This document shows, in pieces, positions 8,604 to 17,488 of a stretch of DNA of 64,000 nucleotides; position 1 is the stretch's first letter, and every line of letters starts with the position of its first letter. The position numbers were made by a program, and so were the translations under genes. Source of the DNA: an uncultured Eubacterium sp. (GTDB taxonomy: Bacteria > Bacillota > Clostridia > Lachnospirales > Lachnospiraceae); NCBI GenBank assembly GCA_910589595.1, contig CAJUTM010000010.1, positions 25,868 through 89,867 on the forward strand, given 5' to 3'. Under the pieces are notes generated by a model. It worked only from the letters and a program-made list of their open reading frames with translations, did no database searches and was not told where the DNA came from.

Positions 8604-10215
8604 ATGACAAAACATAATGTAAGGAAGCTCTTAGGCGTTGCCCTCACGGCCGCCATGCTGGTTTCCATCGTTCCCGCCGCCGAACCACTCAACGCGGCAG
8701 GAAAAACAAAACTGAAGACGAAAAATATCACCCTTTACAAAGGGCGCACAAAAAAAATAGTTTTGAAAAATAAAAAGAAAAAGAGAACTTATCTTTATTC
8801 GAGCAACAAAAAGAAAGTTGCCACCGTGTCAAAGAAAGGACTGATTCGGGCTAAGAAAGCGGGAAAAGCAGTAATTACCGTAAAGGAAAAGTACACTGTG
8901 AAAAAGAAGAAAAAGAAAAGACGAATCGGAAAGGTAAAAGTAACAGTGAAAAACAAAACATACATCCCGCCTGACACTTCGAACGCTTCCACAAAAGCGC
9001 CAACAGGGGAATCTTCTTCTCCGCAGACGTCGTCTGTTCCTACGGACACAGCGACTCCGCCAGTGACGGAAATGCGTCCTCCAACCCCGTCTCCAACCCC
9101 GTATGTGCCGCCATTTTTGGGTGACGATACAGAAGCGCAGCTTTATGTGGCGCCAAGCGGCAACGACTCGGCAGACGGCAGCAGGGAACACCCTTTCCGG
9201 ACTTTGGCAAGGGCGAAAGAAGCAGTCCGTGAACTTGACAAATCAAAGGGCGATATCATTGTTTTAGTTGCCAACGGCTTTTATCCGGTTAAGGACACCA
9301 TCCAATTTTCTTCGCAAGATTCCGGTAATGACAAATGTACGATACACTACCGCGCTGTCAAAAATGCCAAGCCGGTTTTCGCCGGCGGCGAGAAACTTGA
9401 AACCGACTGGCGGGTAGCTGATGACGTCAATTGGTTAAGTAACGGCCTGAAAGCCTACAAAACTCCGCTTAACCGAAAGGGAAAACTGCGTGCCATCTAC
9501 GTCAATGGTAAACGGGCTTCCATGACCTCAAAGGCAAAGAAACCGAAAAGCGCCGTCGGTAAATATAAAATGAAAAAAGGACAGGCTGACTGGGCATGGA
9601 ACAGCAGCACAACAACCATTTATGAAGGGGCAATCTTTGATTCCTCCTTTTTACCGGCAGATACAAGAAATCCGCAGAATATCGAATTGGAGTCCGGCTC
9701 GACATGGGCGAAACAGTTAGTCTGCGCACAATTCCTGAGCAAGACGGCAGAGGGTGACACGCAGGTATCCCTGCAAATGCCATACGCCGCGCTTGCGCAA
9801 CGAGACGAAATACACCTATACCTTAAATGGAGAGGCAATTGCCAATGACCACGCTATCAGCGACGCCGGAACATGGACGCTGAAAGCGGTTGAAAAAGAT
9901 ACGAATAAAACGACGACCGTTGTATTCTCTACCTATGTGACATTGGCTAACCAGTTGTTAGCGGAAGATGTGACAACCGGCAGCGGCGGTGAAATCACCT
10001 TTGCCAATACGCTGTCCGACGCCGAAAATACAATCTGGCTGGCGCCGTCCGGATTATCCGCCTTTGATGAAAACGACGCTACCATGTCAAAAGCGGCCGG
10101 CAATTGTTCTTCCATGAAAGCGCCGCTACAGGCCGGTAAATATATCCTTACCGTAGTCGGGCACGAGTGAGAAATCCTCAGCCAGTCCGACGCCTTTGTA
10201 ACAGTAACCGGATAA
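8604..10215 (+). pseudogene. Decayed secreted parallel beta-helix protein with Ig-like N-terminus
   Basis: The gene starts well: AGGAGG, ATG at 8604, a signal peptide, a lysine-rich Ig-like (BIG_2-type) domain, a Thr-Pro linker and then the start of a right-handed beta-helix region (YVAPSGNDSADGSREHPFRTLARAKEAV). The reading frame closes at 9848. A coherent protein resumes in another frame from about 9810 (TYTLNGEAIANDHAIS onward), resembling a second Ig-like domain. The sequence jumps from the QMPYAALAQ region to this domain without the rest of the helix, so a large out-of-frame deletion near 9790-9810 is likely. The second part also carries an in-frame TGA at 10168, after which EILSQSDAFVTVTG continues to TAA at 10215. 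Intact relatives act on polysaccharides, often pectin. Confidence 0.75.
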
Positions 10216-10241
10216 CCCCATAAATTAGTACTCATAAAAAG

Positions 10242-10296
10242 GGACTTGCCAATCTGTCTGAAGTAATTACTTCCGGCGGGTTGGCAGGTTCTTTTT
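10242..10296 (+). terminator. Rho-independent terminator
   Basis: A long hairpin pairs GACTTGCCAA with TTGGCAGGTTC and contains the inner palindrome GAAGTAATTACTTC. It is followed by CTTTTTCTG. It lies just after the decayed beta-helix gene. Confidence 0.75.
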
Positions 10297-10373
10297 CTGT
10301 TGCATATACTTACGCTTTATGCTCATACTTGCACTTTTGCCCTCATAGACTGTAGTAAGATATTGCACATGGA

Positions 10374-10994
10374 ATGGATGAAACGATGATTCAAGACTAT
10401 TTGTTGAACTATGGACTTCCCGCCATGTTTCTCCTGATTTTATTAGAATACGCCTGTTTTCCCGTCTCAAGTGAAATTGTCTTACCTCTTGCAGGATTAG
10501 TTGCCGCCGGTCAGGGACTGTCTTTCCCCCTGCTAATTCTCTTCAGTACTCTGGCCGGCATTGGCGGAAGCCTGATAACTTACGCCATCGGACGCAAAGG
10601 AGGCTCTTCCTTATTGGAGAAAATCATGCACCGTTTCCCCTCTATGGAAAAGCCTATTCTTTCATCTTACCGGACGTTTGGCGACCACGGAAAAAGCGCG
10701 GTATTCCTGAGCCGGCTCATTCCTCTGTGCCGCACTTATATCGGCTTCGTCGCCGGAGCCATGAAGCAGAGCTGCAGCGGCTATATTCTGTATTCCGCTT
10801 TCGGAATTTTCCTGTGGAACACCGTACTCACCAGTCTCGGTTATTATTTTTATCAATATAAGGAAACTTTCTTTGGTTACTTTGACCGCTATAAACGCTG
10901 GATTTTCTTTGGCGGCCTGCTGATTCTCTGCCTCCTGCTATGGCGGCGTATCAGAAAAGGCCGGAATACAGACGCAGAAGACCAAACGCAATAA
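10374..10994 (+). CDS. DedA/VTT-domain membrane protein
   Basis: A 206-aa integral membrane protein of the DedA (SNARE-associated/VTT) family. Family members act as lipid flippases or in undecaprenyl-phosphate and membrane homeostasis. Characteristic features are visible: the E-Y-A-C-F-P-V-S-S-E-I-V-L-P-L-A-G segment early on, the G(G)SLITYAIGRKGG motif and the F-L-S-R-L-I-P-L-C-R-T-Y-I re-entrant/arginine motif, then two hydrophobic C-terminal segments. Start choice is uncertain: ATG at 10374 and ATG at 10386 are both possible and both have weak ribosome binding sites. The 3' end overlaps the convergent MntP/YtaF gene by 44 bp. Confidence 0.88.
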   Translation: MDETMIQDYLLNYGLPAMFLLILLEYACFPVSSEIVLPLAGLVAAGQGLSFPLLILFSTLAGIGGSLITYAIGRKGGSSLLEKIMHRFPSMEKPILSSYRTFGDHGKSAVFLSRLIPLCRTYIGFVAGAMKQSCSGYILYSAFGIFLWNTVLTSLGYYFYQYKETFFGYFDRYKRWIFFGGLLILCLLLWRRIRKGRNTDAEDQTQ

Positions 10995-11490
10995 GAATAA
11001 TGCCGCTCAACCCATTTAAGCGCCGCAGATTATACGGAGATTTCCCTCCGAACAGAAGAAATACATAGCAGAGTACGGCCGTACAGACGGGAAATAAATA
11101 TACCGTCTCACCGAGATTGAGAATCCCCAGCGCGGCGCTGATGGAATCCAGAGCAAATACAACTCCTACGACGCAGCCCTCGCAGAGGTCAATGCTTCGG
11201 GAAGCATCCTTGTCATAATCTGCTGTTTTATTATCTCCCAATGCATTCCAGAGTGTTTTGACTCCGAGCGTGATGAGGATTGCTGCGCCGAGAATTTGGA
11301 ACAGCCACTCCGGTACTCCCGCGCACAGGAGACGTCCGAGCCAGATGGCGGCGGCTGTCAACACACCATTGAGAAGAGCAATAAGCAAACGCGTCTTTCT
11401 GGGAATAACGATTCCCCCTATTGCATATGCCATAGCTACACCAAGTGTATCAAAACTAACTGACACAGCCAGTAAAATGACAATAAGCAT
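10951..11490 (-). CDS. MntP/YtaF-family membrane protein
   Basis: A 179-aa protein with about six hydrophobic segments, belonging to the family that joins the manganese exporter MntP and the sporulation membrane protein YtaF. Two related halves are visible, each with an acidic residue in a helix: SVSFDTLGVAMAYAIGG near the N-terminus and VFALDSISAALGI in the second half. This D-S/D-T repeat is the family hallmark and forms the presumed metal path. The central loop is short and charged. It converges on the DedA gene and is divergent from the P-type ATPase, so it may share a promoter region with it. Whether it exports Mn2+ or acts in sporulation cannot be decided from sequence. Confidence 0.8.
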   Translation of the reverse strand: MLIVILLAVSVSFDTLGVAMAYAIGGIVIPRKTRLLIALLNGVLTAAAIWLGRLLCAGVPEWLFQILGAAILITLGVKTLWNALGDNKTADYDKDASRSIDLCEGCVVGVVFALDSISAALGILNLGETVYLFPVCTAVLCYVFLLFGGKSPYNLRRLNGLSGIILIAFGLLRLYSGLF

Positions 11491-11583
11491 CTCTTTGTTC
11501 CTTTTGATTGCTTATTGTTATCTTATGCATTACCCCGCGCTTTGGGGAAATTTTTCGACAGAATCAGCGAAAGGAATATGCCC

Positions 11584-14109
11584 ATGAATTGGTATAATAT
11601 GGATTTAGTAAAAATGCAGCAAACATACAAATTTGATGTGGAACAGGGCCTCAGCAGCAAAGAAGTAAAAAAACTGCGGCAGAAATATGGACGAAACGAG
11701 CTTGTCAGCGAGCGCGGCCCGAGTCTTTTATCCCGTTTTTTTGCCCAATTCAGGGATTTTATGATAATTACCCTCTTAGCCGCCGCTCTCATCTCTTTTG
11801 TTGCCTCTTACCTGCAGGGAGAGCTCAATTTTACAGACCCGCTCATTATTTTAGCCATCGTCATTATCAATGCGCTCCTCGGTATCTATCAGGAGAGTAA
11901 GGCAGAGCATTCCCTTGCCATGCTGCAAAAATTACAGACGCCCGAAACTATCGTCATTCGCGACGGCAAACGTCAGAAGATTCCTTCGCAGGATTTAGTT
12001 TCCGGAGATATCGTACATCTGGAGACCGGCTGCCTCATTCCCGCCGACGCCAGACTTCTCTCGTGCCACAATCTGACGACCGAAGAGTCTGCGCTTACCG
12101 GAGAGACCGGAAGCATTGAAAAGACAAGCGAGGCCATCCATGCGGAAGACCTCCCGATTGGCGACCAGAAAAACATGGTTTTTTCCGGTACGATGGTAAC
12201 GACCGGACGGGGTGTTTGTTATGTGACGGCGACCGGCATGAATACACAAATCGGGCAGATTGCCGGTATGCTGGCGCAGGAAACCTCTCCCGAAACGCCG
12301 CTTACCCGCCGCCTGAACAAGACGGGAAAAGTGCTTGGTATTCTGGCGCTTATCATTTGCGGTATCATTTTCATATTGGGCATTACAAAAAAACAGCCAA
12401 TCTTCGAGATGTTTATGACTTCCGTCAGTTTGGGCGTCGCTGCCATACCGGAAAGCCTGCCGGCCCTTGTCACCATTATGCTCAGTTTAGGCGTTGAGCG
12501 CATGGCAAGACAGCGCGCCGTGATTCGCCATCTGCCGGCTGTGGAAACACTGGGGAGCGCTTCCGTTATCTGTTCGGATAAGACAGGTACGCTGACACAG
12601 AATCAAATGAGCGTCAGACGCACCTATTGTACCTGCTCCGAAGAGGAACTGTTCCGGTATTTTCTTCTCTGCAATAACGAGAGCGGCCCTGTGGAACAGG
12701 CGCTGATTGAATATGGATACAAGCTCGGTATCCGCTATGAACGCCTGCAAAATCAGGAACCGGCAATATTTGAACTCCCTTTTGATTCTTCACGAAAGCG
12801 GATGACAACACTGCACCGCACGGCTGCCGGAATCCTCTCGGTCACCAAGGGCGCTCCGGAACTGCTTCTTCAGCTCTCCACTCATTATAAAGACGGGGAG
12901 CAGGTACGCCCCCTCACGTCCTCCGTGCGCCATCAACTGCTAAAAGAAGCAGAAAATTTTGCCGGAGATGCGCTTCGGGTTTTGGGAGTCGGATACCGCC
13001 TGCACCCCCAAATGCCACCACAGGACGAGACACTGGAACACGGACTCATCTTTGCCGGATTGGCCGGTTTCATGGATCCGCCACGCAAGGAGGCATATGC
13101 CGCAGTAAAGAGCTGCCGCCACGCCGGAATCCACCCTGTAATGATTACGGGCGACCACCGCATTACTGCCGCCGCTATCGGCAGGGAATTGGGTATCTGC
13201 CATAATGACAAAGAAGTGATGACCGGACAGGAACTGGATGCCATCAGCGACAGGGAACTTCCGGCAGTTTTGGACAGCCATCACGTGTTTGCCCGCGTCT
13301 CTCCCGTGCATAAAGTACGTCTGGTGAAAGCATTCCAGCGCAAAGGGAATGTCGTCGCCATGACCGGAGACGGCGTGAACGACGCTCCGGCGCTGAAAGC
13401 CGCCGATATCGGCTGCGCCATGGGCCGCACGGGAACTGACGTGGCAAAAAACGCGGCCGATATGATTTTGATGGATGATAATTTTTCTACTATTGTTTCC
13501 GCCGTTCGCGAAGGGCGGGGTATATATGATAACATCAAGAAAGCGATTCATTTTCTCCTTTCCTGCAATATCGGAGAAATTATGACAATATTCGTGGCCA
13601 TCTTTTTTGGCATGCCCGCGCCGCTGCTTCCGGTGCAGCTTCTGTTTATCAATCTGGTAACGGATTCGTTTCCTGCCCTCTGCCTCGGCGTGGAGCCGCC
13701 GGATCCGGATAGCATGAACCGCCCTCCGCTTCCAAAAAACAGCGGTATCTTTCACTTTGATACGGTATTCCAGATGATTGTCGAGGGCATGTTCATCGGC
13801 TCGCTGGCTCTTTTTGCCTACACGACGAGCGGTTCTACAATGTGTTTTGCCGTTTTGTCAATCTCCCAGCTCGTTCACTCCTTTAATATGCGCAGTGAAC
13901 ATTCTCTGTTGGAAACCGGTATTATGGGAAACCGCAAACTCCTGCTCAGTGTCGTGCTGTGTATTGCACTCCAGTGTTGCGTAATAAGCATTCCCGCCCT
14001 GCAGACAATTTTTCATACTACGGCGCTCAGTATGCGCGAATGGTTTGTCGTAGGCATTTTATCGCTGCTTCCCATCCCTCTGGCAGAACTTAGCAAACGG
14101 CTTCACTGA
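11584..14109 (+). CDS. P-type calcium-transporting ATPase
   Basis: An 841-aa P2-type cation ATPase, probably exporting Ca2+. The order is standard: an N-terminal cation-ATPase domain, the actuator loop with TGET (ALTGETGSIEK), the transmembrane motif PESLPALVT (PEGLP-like), the phosphorylation site DKTGTLT, the nucleotide-binding domain with KGAPE, the hinge MTGDGVNDAPALKAADIGCAMG, then C-terminal membrane helices (cation_ATPase_C). ATG at 11584 is chosen because AAAGGA lies eight bases upstream. ATG at 11578 is also in frame. It appears to be a single gene with no regulator beside it. Confidence 0.92.
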   Translation: MNWYNMDLVKMQQTYKFDVEQGLSSKEVKKLRQKYGRNELVSERGPSLLSRFFAQFRDFMIITLLAAALISFVASYLQGELNFTDPLIILAIVIINALLGIYQESKAEHSLAMLQKLQTPETIVIRDGKRQKIPSQDLVSGDIVHLETGCLIPADARLLSCHNLTTEESALTGETGSIEKTSEAIHAEDLPIGDQKNMVFSGTMVTTGRGVCYVTATGMNTQIGQIAGMLAQETSPETPLTRRLNKTGKVLGILALIICGIIFILGITKKQPIFEMFMTSVSLGVAAIPESLPALVTIMLSLGVERMARQRAVIRHLPAVETLGSASVICSDKTGTLTQNQMSVRRTYCTCSEEELFRYFLLCNNESGPVEQALIEYGYKLGIRYERLQNQEPAIFELPFDSSRKRMTTLHRTAAGILSVTKGAPELLLQLSTHYKDGEQVRPLTSSVRHQLLKEAENFAGDALRVLGVGYRLHPQMPPQDETLEHGLIFAGLAGFMDPPRKEAYAAVKSCRHAGIHPVMITGDHRITAAAIGRELGICHNDKEVMTGQELDAISDRELPAVLDSHHVFARVSPVHKVRLVKAFQRKGNVVAMTGDGVNDAPALKAADIGCAMGRTGTDVAKNAADMILMDDNFSTIVSAVREGRGIYDNIKKAIHFLLSCNIGEIMTIFVAIFFGMPAPLLPVQLLFINLVTDSFPALCLGVEPPDPDSMNRPPLPKNSGIFHFDTVFQMIVEGMFIGSLALFAYTTSGSTMCFAVLSISQLVHSFNMRSEHSLLETGIMGNRKLLLSVVLCIALQCCVISIPALQTIFHTTALSMREWFVVGILSLLPIPLAELSKRLH

Positions 14110-14201
14110 ATTAATCTTTTCTAACCTCTTATTTTGTGCTACAATAACATCAGGCTCAAACAGCCATAGACACTACAGAAACAGAAAGAGAGGTAAAAAA
14201 T

Positions 14202-15551
14202 ATGGCTTGGTATGATGAATCAGTATTTTATCACATATATCCACTGGGGCTGAGCGGCGCTCCCGCTCTCAATGACTACGGGGAGACGCAGCACCGTTTA
14301 CGCGACTTGAAACCGTGGATTGACCATCTTTTATCGATTGGCTGCAACGCTCTCTATATCGGCCCGCTTTTCCAATCAGTCGGACACGGATATGAAACGA
14401 CCGACTACTATAAGTTGGATTGCCGGTTAGGGGACAATGACGACTTAAAACATTTTGTTCAAACCTGCCACGAAAAGGATGTGCGGGTTATACTGGACGG
14501 GGTATTCAACCACACCGGACGGGACTTTTTCGCTTTTCAGGATATCAAAGAGCAGCGCGAAAATTCCCGCTACAAAGATTGGTACTGTAACGTAAACTTT
14601 GGTGGAAATAACGAGTACAATGACGGATTTTCTTACGATAACTGGGGTGGGTACAACTTACTCGTGAAATTGAATCAGCGAAATCCGGAAGTCAGAAATT
14701 ATATTTACGATGTCATCCGCTTCTGGGTAAGCGAATTTGATATCGACGGTATCCGTCTGGACGCCGCCGATGTTCTCGATTTTGACTTTATGAAAGGAAT
14801 GCGCGGCGTCGCCAACGAAATCAAGCCGGATTTCTGGCTGATGGGCGAAGTCATACACGGCGAGTACAACCGCTGGGTGAATGCGGAGATGTTGCATTCC
14901 GTAACCAATTACCATCTGAACAAAGCGCTCTGGTCGGGCTGCAATGATTTTAACTTCTTTGAAATTGCGCACACCGTCAAGCGTTTATACGATATGGGCG
15001 GCGGACACTACGAAAATATGCGCCTGTACAATTTTGCCGACAACCACGACGTGGAGCGCATTATTAACAAATTAAATAATCCGTCTCACTTTAACGCCGT
15101 CCACACATTAATGTATACGCTCCCCGGCATTCCATCGATTTACTACGGCTCGGAATTTGGCATTGAGGGCCGCAAAGAAAACGGTTCCGACGCCCCGCTG
15201 CGTCCATGCCTGCATCTGGATGATTATGCCGATGCACAGGAGACGAACCCTTATACCGCATGGATTACAAAGCTGGGAAACATCCGCCGCACATCCCCTG
15301 CGCTTGCGTATGGAGAATATAAAGAACTGCTGTTGACGAACCGCCAATACGCGTTTATGCGCAGCTACGAGGGTGAGGACGTCATTGTAGCGGTAAATAT
15401 CGACGACGCACCGGCAACAATTTCCATCCCTTATAGCGGAGGACAGGCTTCCTTTACCGGTTCCATGCAAAATAAACCGTATGACGTATGCGATGGCAGA
15501 ATCGAAATTACTCTGGCTCCGGGCGAAAGTGAAATCTTTCTTGCCAACTGA
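14202..15551 (+). CDS. GH13 alpha-amylase family glucosidase
   Basis: A 449-aa intracellular-type enzyme (no signal peptide) expected to hydrolyse alpha-1,4 or alpha-1,6 glucans or maltodextrins. All four GH13 regions are present: DGVFNHTG (region I), DGIRLDAADVLD with the nucleophile aspartate (region II), GEVIHGEY with the acid/base glutamate (region III) and FADNHDVER with the transition-state aspartate (region IV). A small beta domain closes the protein (VAVNIDDAP onward). The start has GAGAGGT eight bases upstream. The nearest class is probably neopullulanase/cyclomaltodextrinase-like or a related maltodextrin hydrolase; the linkage specificity is not decidable here. Confidence 0.9.
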   Translation: MAWYDESVFYHIYPLGLSGAPALNDYGETQHRLRDLKPWIDHLLSIGCNALYIGPLFQSVGHGYETTDYYKLDCRLGDNDDLKHFVQTCHEKDVRVILDGVFNHTGRDFFAFQDIKEQRENSRYKDWYCNVNFGGNNEYNDGFSYDNWGGYNLLVKLNQRNPEVRNYIYDVIRFWVSEFDIDGIRLDAADVLDFDFMKGMRGVANEIKPDFWLMGEVIHGEYNRWVNAEMLHSVTNYHLNKALWSGCNDFNFFEIAHTVKRLYDMGGGHYENMRLYNFADNHDVERIINKLNNPSHFNAVHTLMYTLPGIPSIYYGSEFGIEGRKENGSDAPLRPCLHLDDYADAQETNPYTAWITKLGNIRRTSPALAYGEYKELLLTNRQYAFMRSYEGEDVIVAVNIDDAPATISIPYSGGQASFTGSMQNKPYDVCDGRIEITLAPGESEIFLAN

Positions 15552-15562
15552 CAAAGTTTTAT

Positions 15563-15591
15563 TTGCATCTGAATGTTATTTGTCATATAAT
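15563..15591 (+). promoter_or_regulatory. Promoter of the 70-aa orphan gene
   Basis: TTGCAT (-35, 15563-15568) and a perfect TATAAT (-10, 15586-15591) are separated by 17 bases, 33 bp upstream of the small gene's ATG. Confidence 0.7.
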
Positions 15592-15623
15592 ATAGATATC
15601 ATTTTAGCAAAGGGGGCAAATAT

Positions 15624-15836
15624 ATGACGCCGCAAGAACTTTTTGCGAAATCATTGGTAACATATGACCGCAGTTATAGCACCAATGACTCTTTTTATTA
15701 TAAGCTTCCTTATAAAAAAGATTTTGATTTGTGCAATTGGACGCCAATGCGTATGTATAGCGGAAATATTATAAAATTTTATCAGTACACACTGGATAAG
15801 CCGGTCGTACTGTTTACCGATACCGATGACATGTAA
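15624..15836 (+). CDS. Unknown 70-aa protein with its own promoter and terminator
   Basis: I do not recognise this protein. It is 70 residues long, rich in tyrosine, phenylalanine and aspartate, has no signal peptide or membrane helix, and ends in an acidic stretch (TDTDDM). Support for a real gene is strong for its size: a consensus promoter (TTGCAT-N17-TATAAT), an AAAGGGGG ribosome binding site eight bases before ATG, and a perfect 16-bp terminator hairpin just after the stop. Function is unknown. Confidence 0.6.
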   Translation: MTPQELFAKSLVTYDRSYSTNDSFYYKLPYKKDFDLCNWTPMRMYSGNIIKFYQYTLDKPVVLFTDTDDM

Positions 15837-15856
15837 TTATTATAAATAAGAATAAA

Positions 15857-15925
15857 AAATCCACTGATTTGCACGTATGCTGCTTCTAAAAAGCGTCAGC
15901 AAATCAGTGGATTTCTTTACTTTAT
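15857..15925. terminator. Bidirectional terminator between the small orphan and enolase
   Basis: A perfect 16-bp inverted repeat, AAATCCACTGATTTGC at 15857-15872 and its complement at 15899-15914, encloses a loop that can pair further (GCTG-CTT with AAG-CAGC). A T-rich run follows on the plus side and an A-rich run precedes it, so it can stop transcription of both convergent genes. Confidence 0.85.
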
Positions 15926-15935
15926 TTCTATTTTC

Positions 15936-17225
15936 CTAAGCTCCATAAGAGGCAGAGCTGCTTAACTGCTCTTCAATGCGAAGAAGCTGATTATATTTTG
16001 CTACCCGGTCCGTACGCGAAGGCGCTCCGGTCTTAATCTGTCCGGCATTCAAACCAACTGCAATATCAGCAATCGTCGTGTCCTCGGTCTCTCCCGAGCG
16101 ATGGCTGACAATGGCATTCCAACGGTTATTCTTCGTCATGCGGATAGCCTCTAACGTCTCGGTCAGTGTTCCAATCTGGTTCGGTTTAATGAGAACGGCA
16201 TTGGAGGCATTCATCTGAATCCCCTTTTGAATCCGCTCCGTGTTCGTTACAAATAAATCATCGCCAACCAGTTGTATCCGTTGTCCAAGGCGTTCCGTTA
16301 ATTTTTGCCAGCCGGTCCAATCCTCTTCCGCCAAACCATCTTCAATGGAATACACCGGATAGCGGTCGCACAATTCTGCCCAATAATCAATCATGGCGTC
16401 GGATGTCTTATATTCTCCCGATTTCCAAAACAGATACTCACCTGTGCGTCCCTGCTTCACCGCCTCTTCATACATTTCCGTACTTGCTCCGTCCATCGCG
16501 ATAACAAAATCTTCCTGCGGACGATACCCCGCCTTATCAATTGCCCGGACAATATAGCGCAGGGCGTCCTCGTCGCTCGCAAGCTGCGGGGCAAATCCTC
16601 CCTCGTCTCCTACGGACGTCGCATAGCCCTCCTCTTTCAAAAGCCTTTTCAACGTATGAAATACGTTTGCACTCCACTCCAGACACTGGTGAAAGGATTT
16701 GGCGCCTATTGGCATAATCATAAACTCCTGAATCGTCAGACTGCTGTCGGCGTGCTTGCCTCCGTTGATAATATTCATCATTGGAATTGGCAGCGTATGG
16801 GCGTTTGCCCCGCCAATATACTGATATAGCGGAAGTTCTACGGCCATCGCCGCTGCTTTTGCCACTGCCAGCGATGTGCCAAGTATAGCGTTAGCGCCTA
16901 ATTTCCCCTTGTTTTTTGTTCCATCTTCACGAATCATAATTTCATCAATCTCAATTTGATTCAGGGCATTTTTGCCATCCAATAGAAAACTTATCGTTTC
17001 ATTGACATGTTCTACTGCTTTCTTTACTCCATTGCCGCTATAGCGGGGCAGTTCCGTATCACGCAATTCCACCGCCTCAAATGCTCCTGTTGATGCACCG
17101 GATGGTACAGAGGCTCTTCCGGTCGCCCCTCCGCATAAAGAAACCTCTACCTCCACGGTAGGATTCCCCCGGGAATCTAATATTTCTCTTCCCCTTACTG
17201 TGTTAATTCGATATTTGTGTTCCAT
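15936..17225 (-). CDS. eno: Enolase
   Basis: Catalyses interconversion of 2-phosphoglycerate and phosphoenolpyruvate in glycolysis, in the cytoplasm. The 429-aa protein has the standard length and motifs: the N-terminal REILDSRGNPTVEVEV, the GASTG loop, GDEGGFAP with the catalytic glutamate region, the metal ligands in DG.., SIEDGLAEEDW and VGDDLFVTN, the KPNQIGTLTE lysine and the SHRSGETEDTTIADIAV signature. The start at 17225 is fixed by GGAGGG six bases upstream; a longer in-frame extension upstream lacks enolase sequence. The leader contains three hairpins and a duplicated copy of the ribosome binding site region (see 17230-17388). Confidence 0.97.
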   Translation of the reverse strand: MEHKYRINTVRGREILDSRGNPTVEVEVSLCGGATGRASVPSGASTGAFEAVELRDTELPRYSGNGVKKAVEHVNETISFLLDGKNALNQIEIDEIMIREDGTKNKGKLGANAILGTSLAVAKAAAMAVELPLYQYIGGANAHTLPIPMMNIINGGKHADSSLTIQEFMIMPIGAKSFHQCLEWSANVFHTLKRLLKEEGYATSVGDEGGFAPQLASDEDALRYIVRAIDKAGYRPQEDFVIAMDGASTEMYEEAVKQGRTGEYLFWKSGEYKTSDAMIDYWAELCDRYPVYSIEDGLAEEDWTGWQKLTERLGQRIQLVGDDLFVTNTERIQKGIQMNASNAVLIKPNQIGTLTETLEAIRMTKNNRWNAIVSHRSGETEDTTIADIAVGLNAGQIKTGAPSRTDRVAKYNQLLRIEEQLSSSASYGA

Positions 17226-17229
17226 TTTA

Positions 17230-17388
17230 CCCTCCATTCCGAAGCGCCAGCGGAGGACGCACGAGCAAAAAGCAGCGTAGCTGTTTTTGCTCTGTGCATC
17301 AATGCTATTTGTGACGCTTCTGCACAAATAGTTGTGTGAAAAACAAGCGTATCAACATTGTTTTTCACACTGCCCTCCATTCCGAAGC
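17230..17388 (-). repeat. Enolase leader: duplicated SD block flanking three hairpins
   Basis: The 16-mer CCCTCCATTCCGAAGC (minus strand GCTTCGGAATGGAGGG, which contains the Shine-Dalgarno sequence) occurs at 17230-17245 and again at 17373-17388. Between the copies are three hairpins: 17263-17292 (GAGCAAAAA/TTTTTGCTC plus CAGC/GCTG), 17305-17331 (CTATTTGT/ACAAATAG) and 17334-17370 (perfect 13-bp GTGTGAAAAACAA/TTGTTTTTCACAC). The layout could be a small inserted repeat element that carries a copy of the SD, or a structured leader. Confidence 0.7.
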
Positions 17389-17432
17389 TATCTCTCTATG
17401 TTTTCTTCTTGTGGAAAGTATTTCCTTGTACA

Positions 17433-17482
17433 AAAAAAATATGCATACCCGATAAAATTTCATATCCGGCATGCATACCATT
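17433..17482 (-). terminator. Probable terminator of dnaJ
   Basis: TATGCATACCCGATA (17440-17454) pairs imperfectly with TATCCGGCATGCATA (17463-17477). On the minus strand the hairpin is followed by ATTTTTTTTG. It lies just past the dnaJ stop codon. Confidence 0.65.
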
Positions 17483-17488
17483 AGCAGA

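Noticed and set aside
17195..17380. 61-aa leader peptide upstream of enolase
   Set aside because: It begins with an ATG that overlaps the duplicated SD block and runs through the hairpins into eno. The sequence looks like translated repeat, with no family likeness. A GTG six bases after the first SD copy could still start it, but there is no further support.
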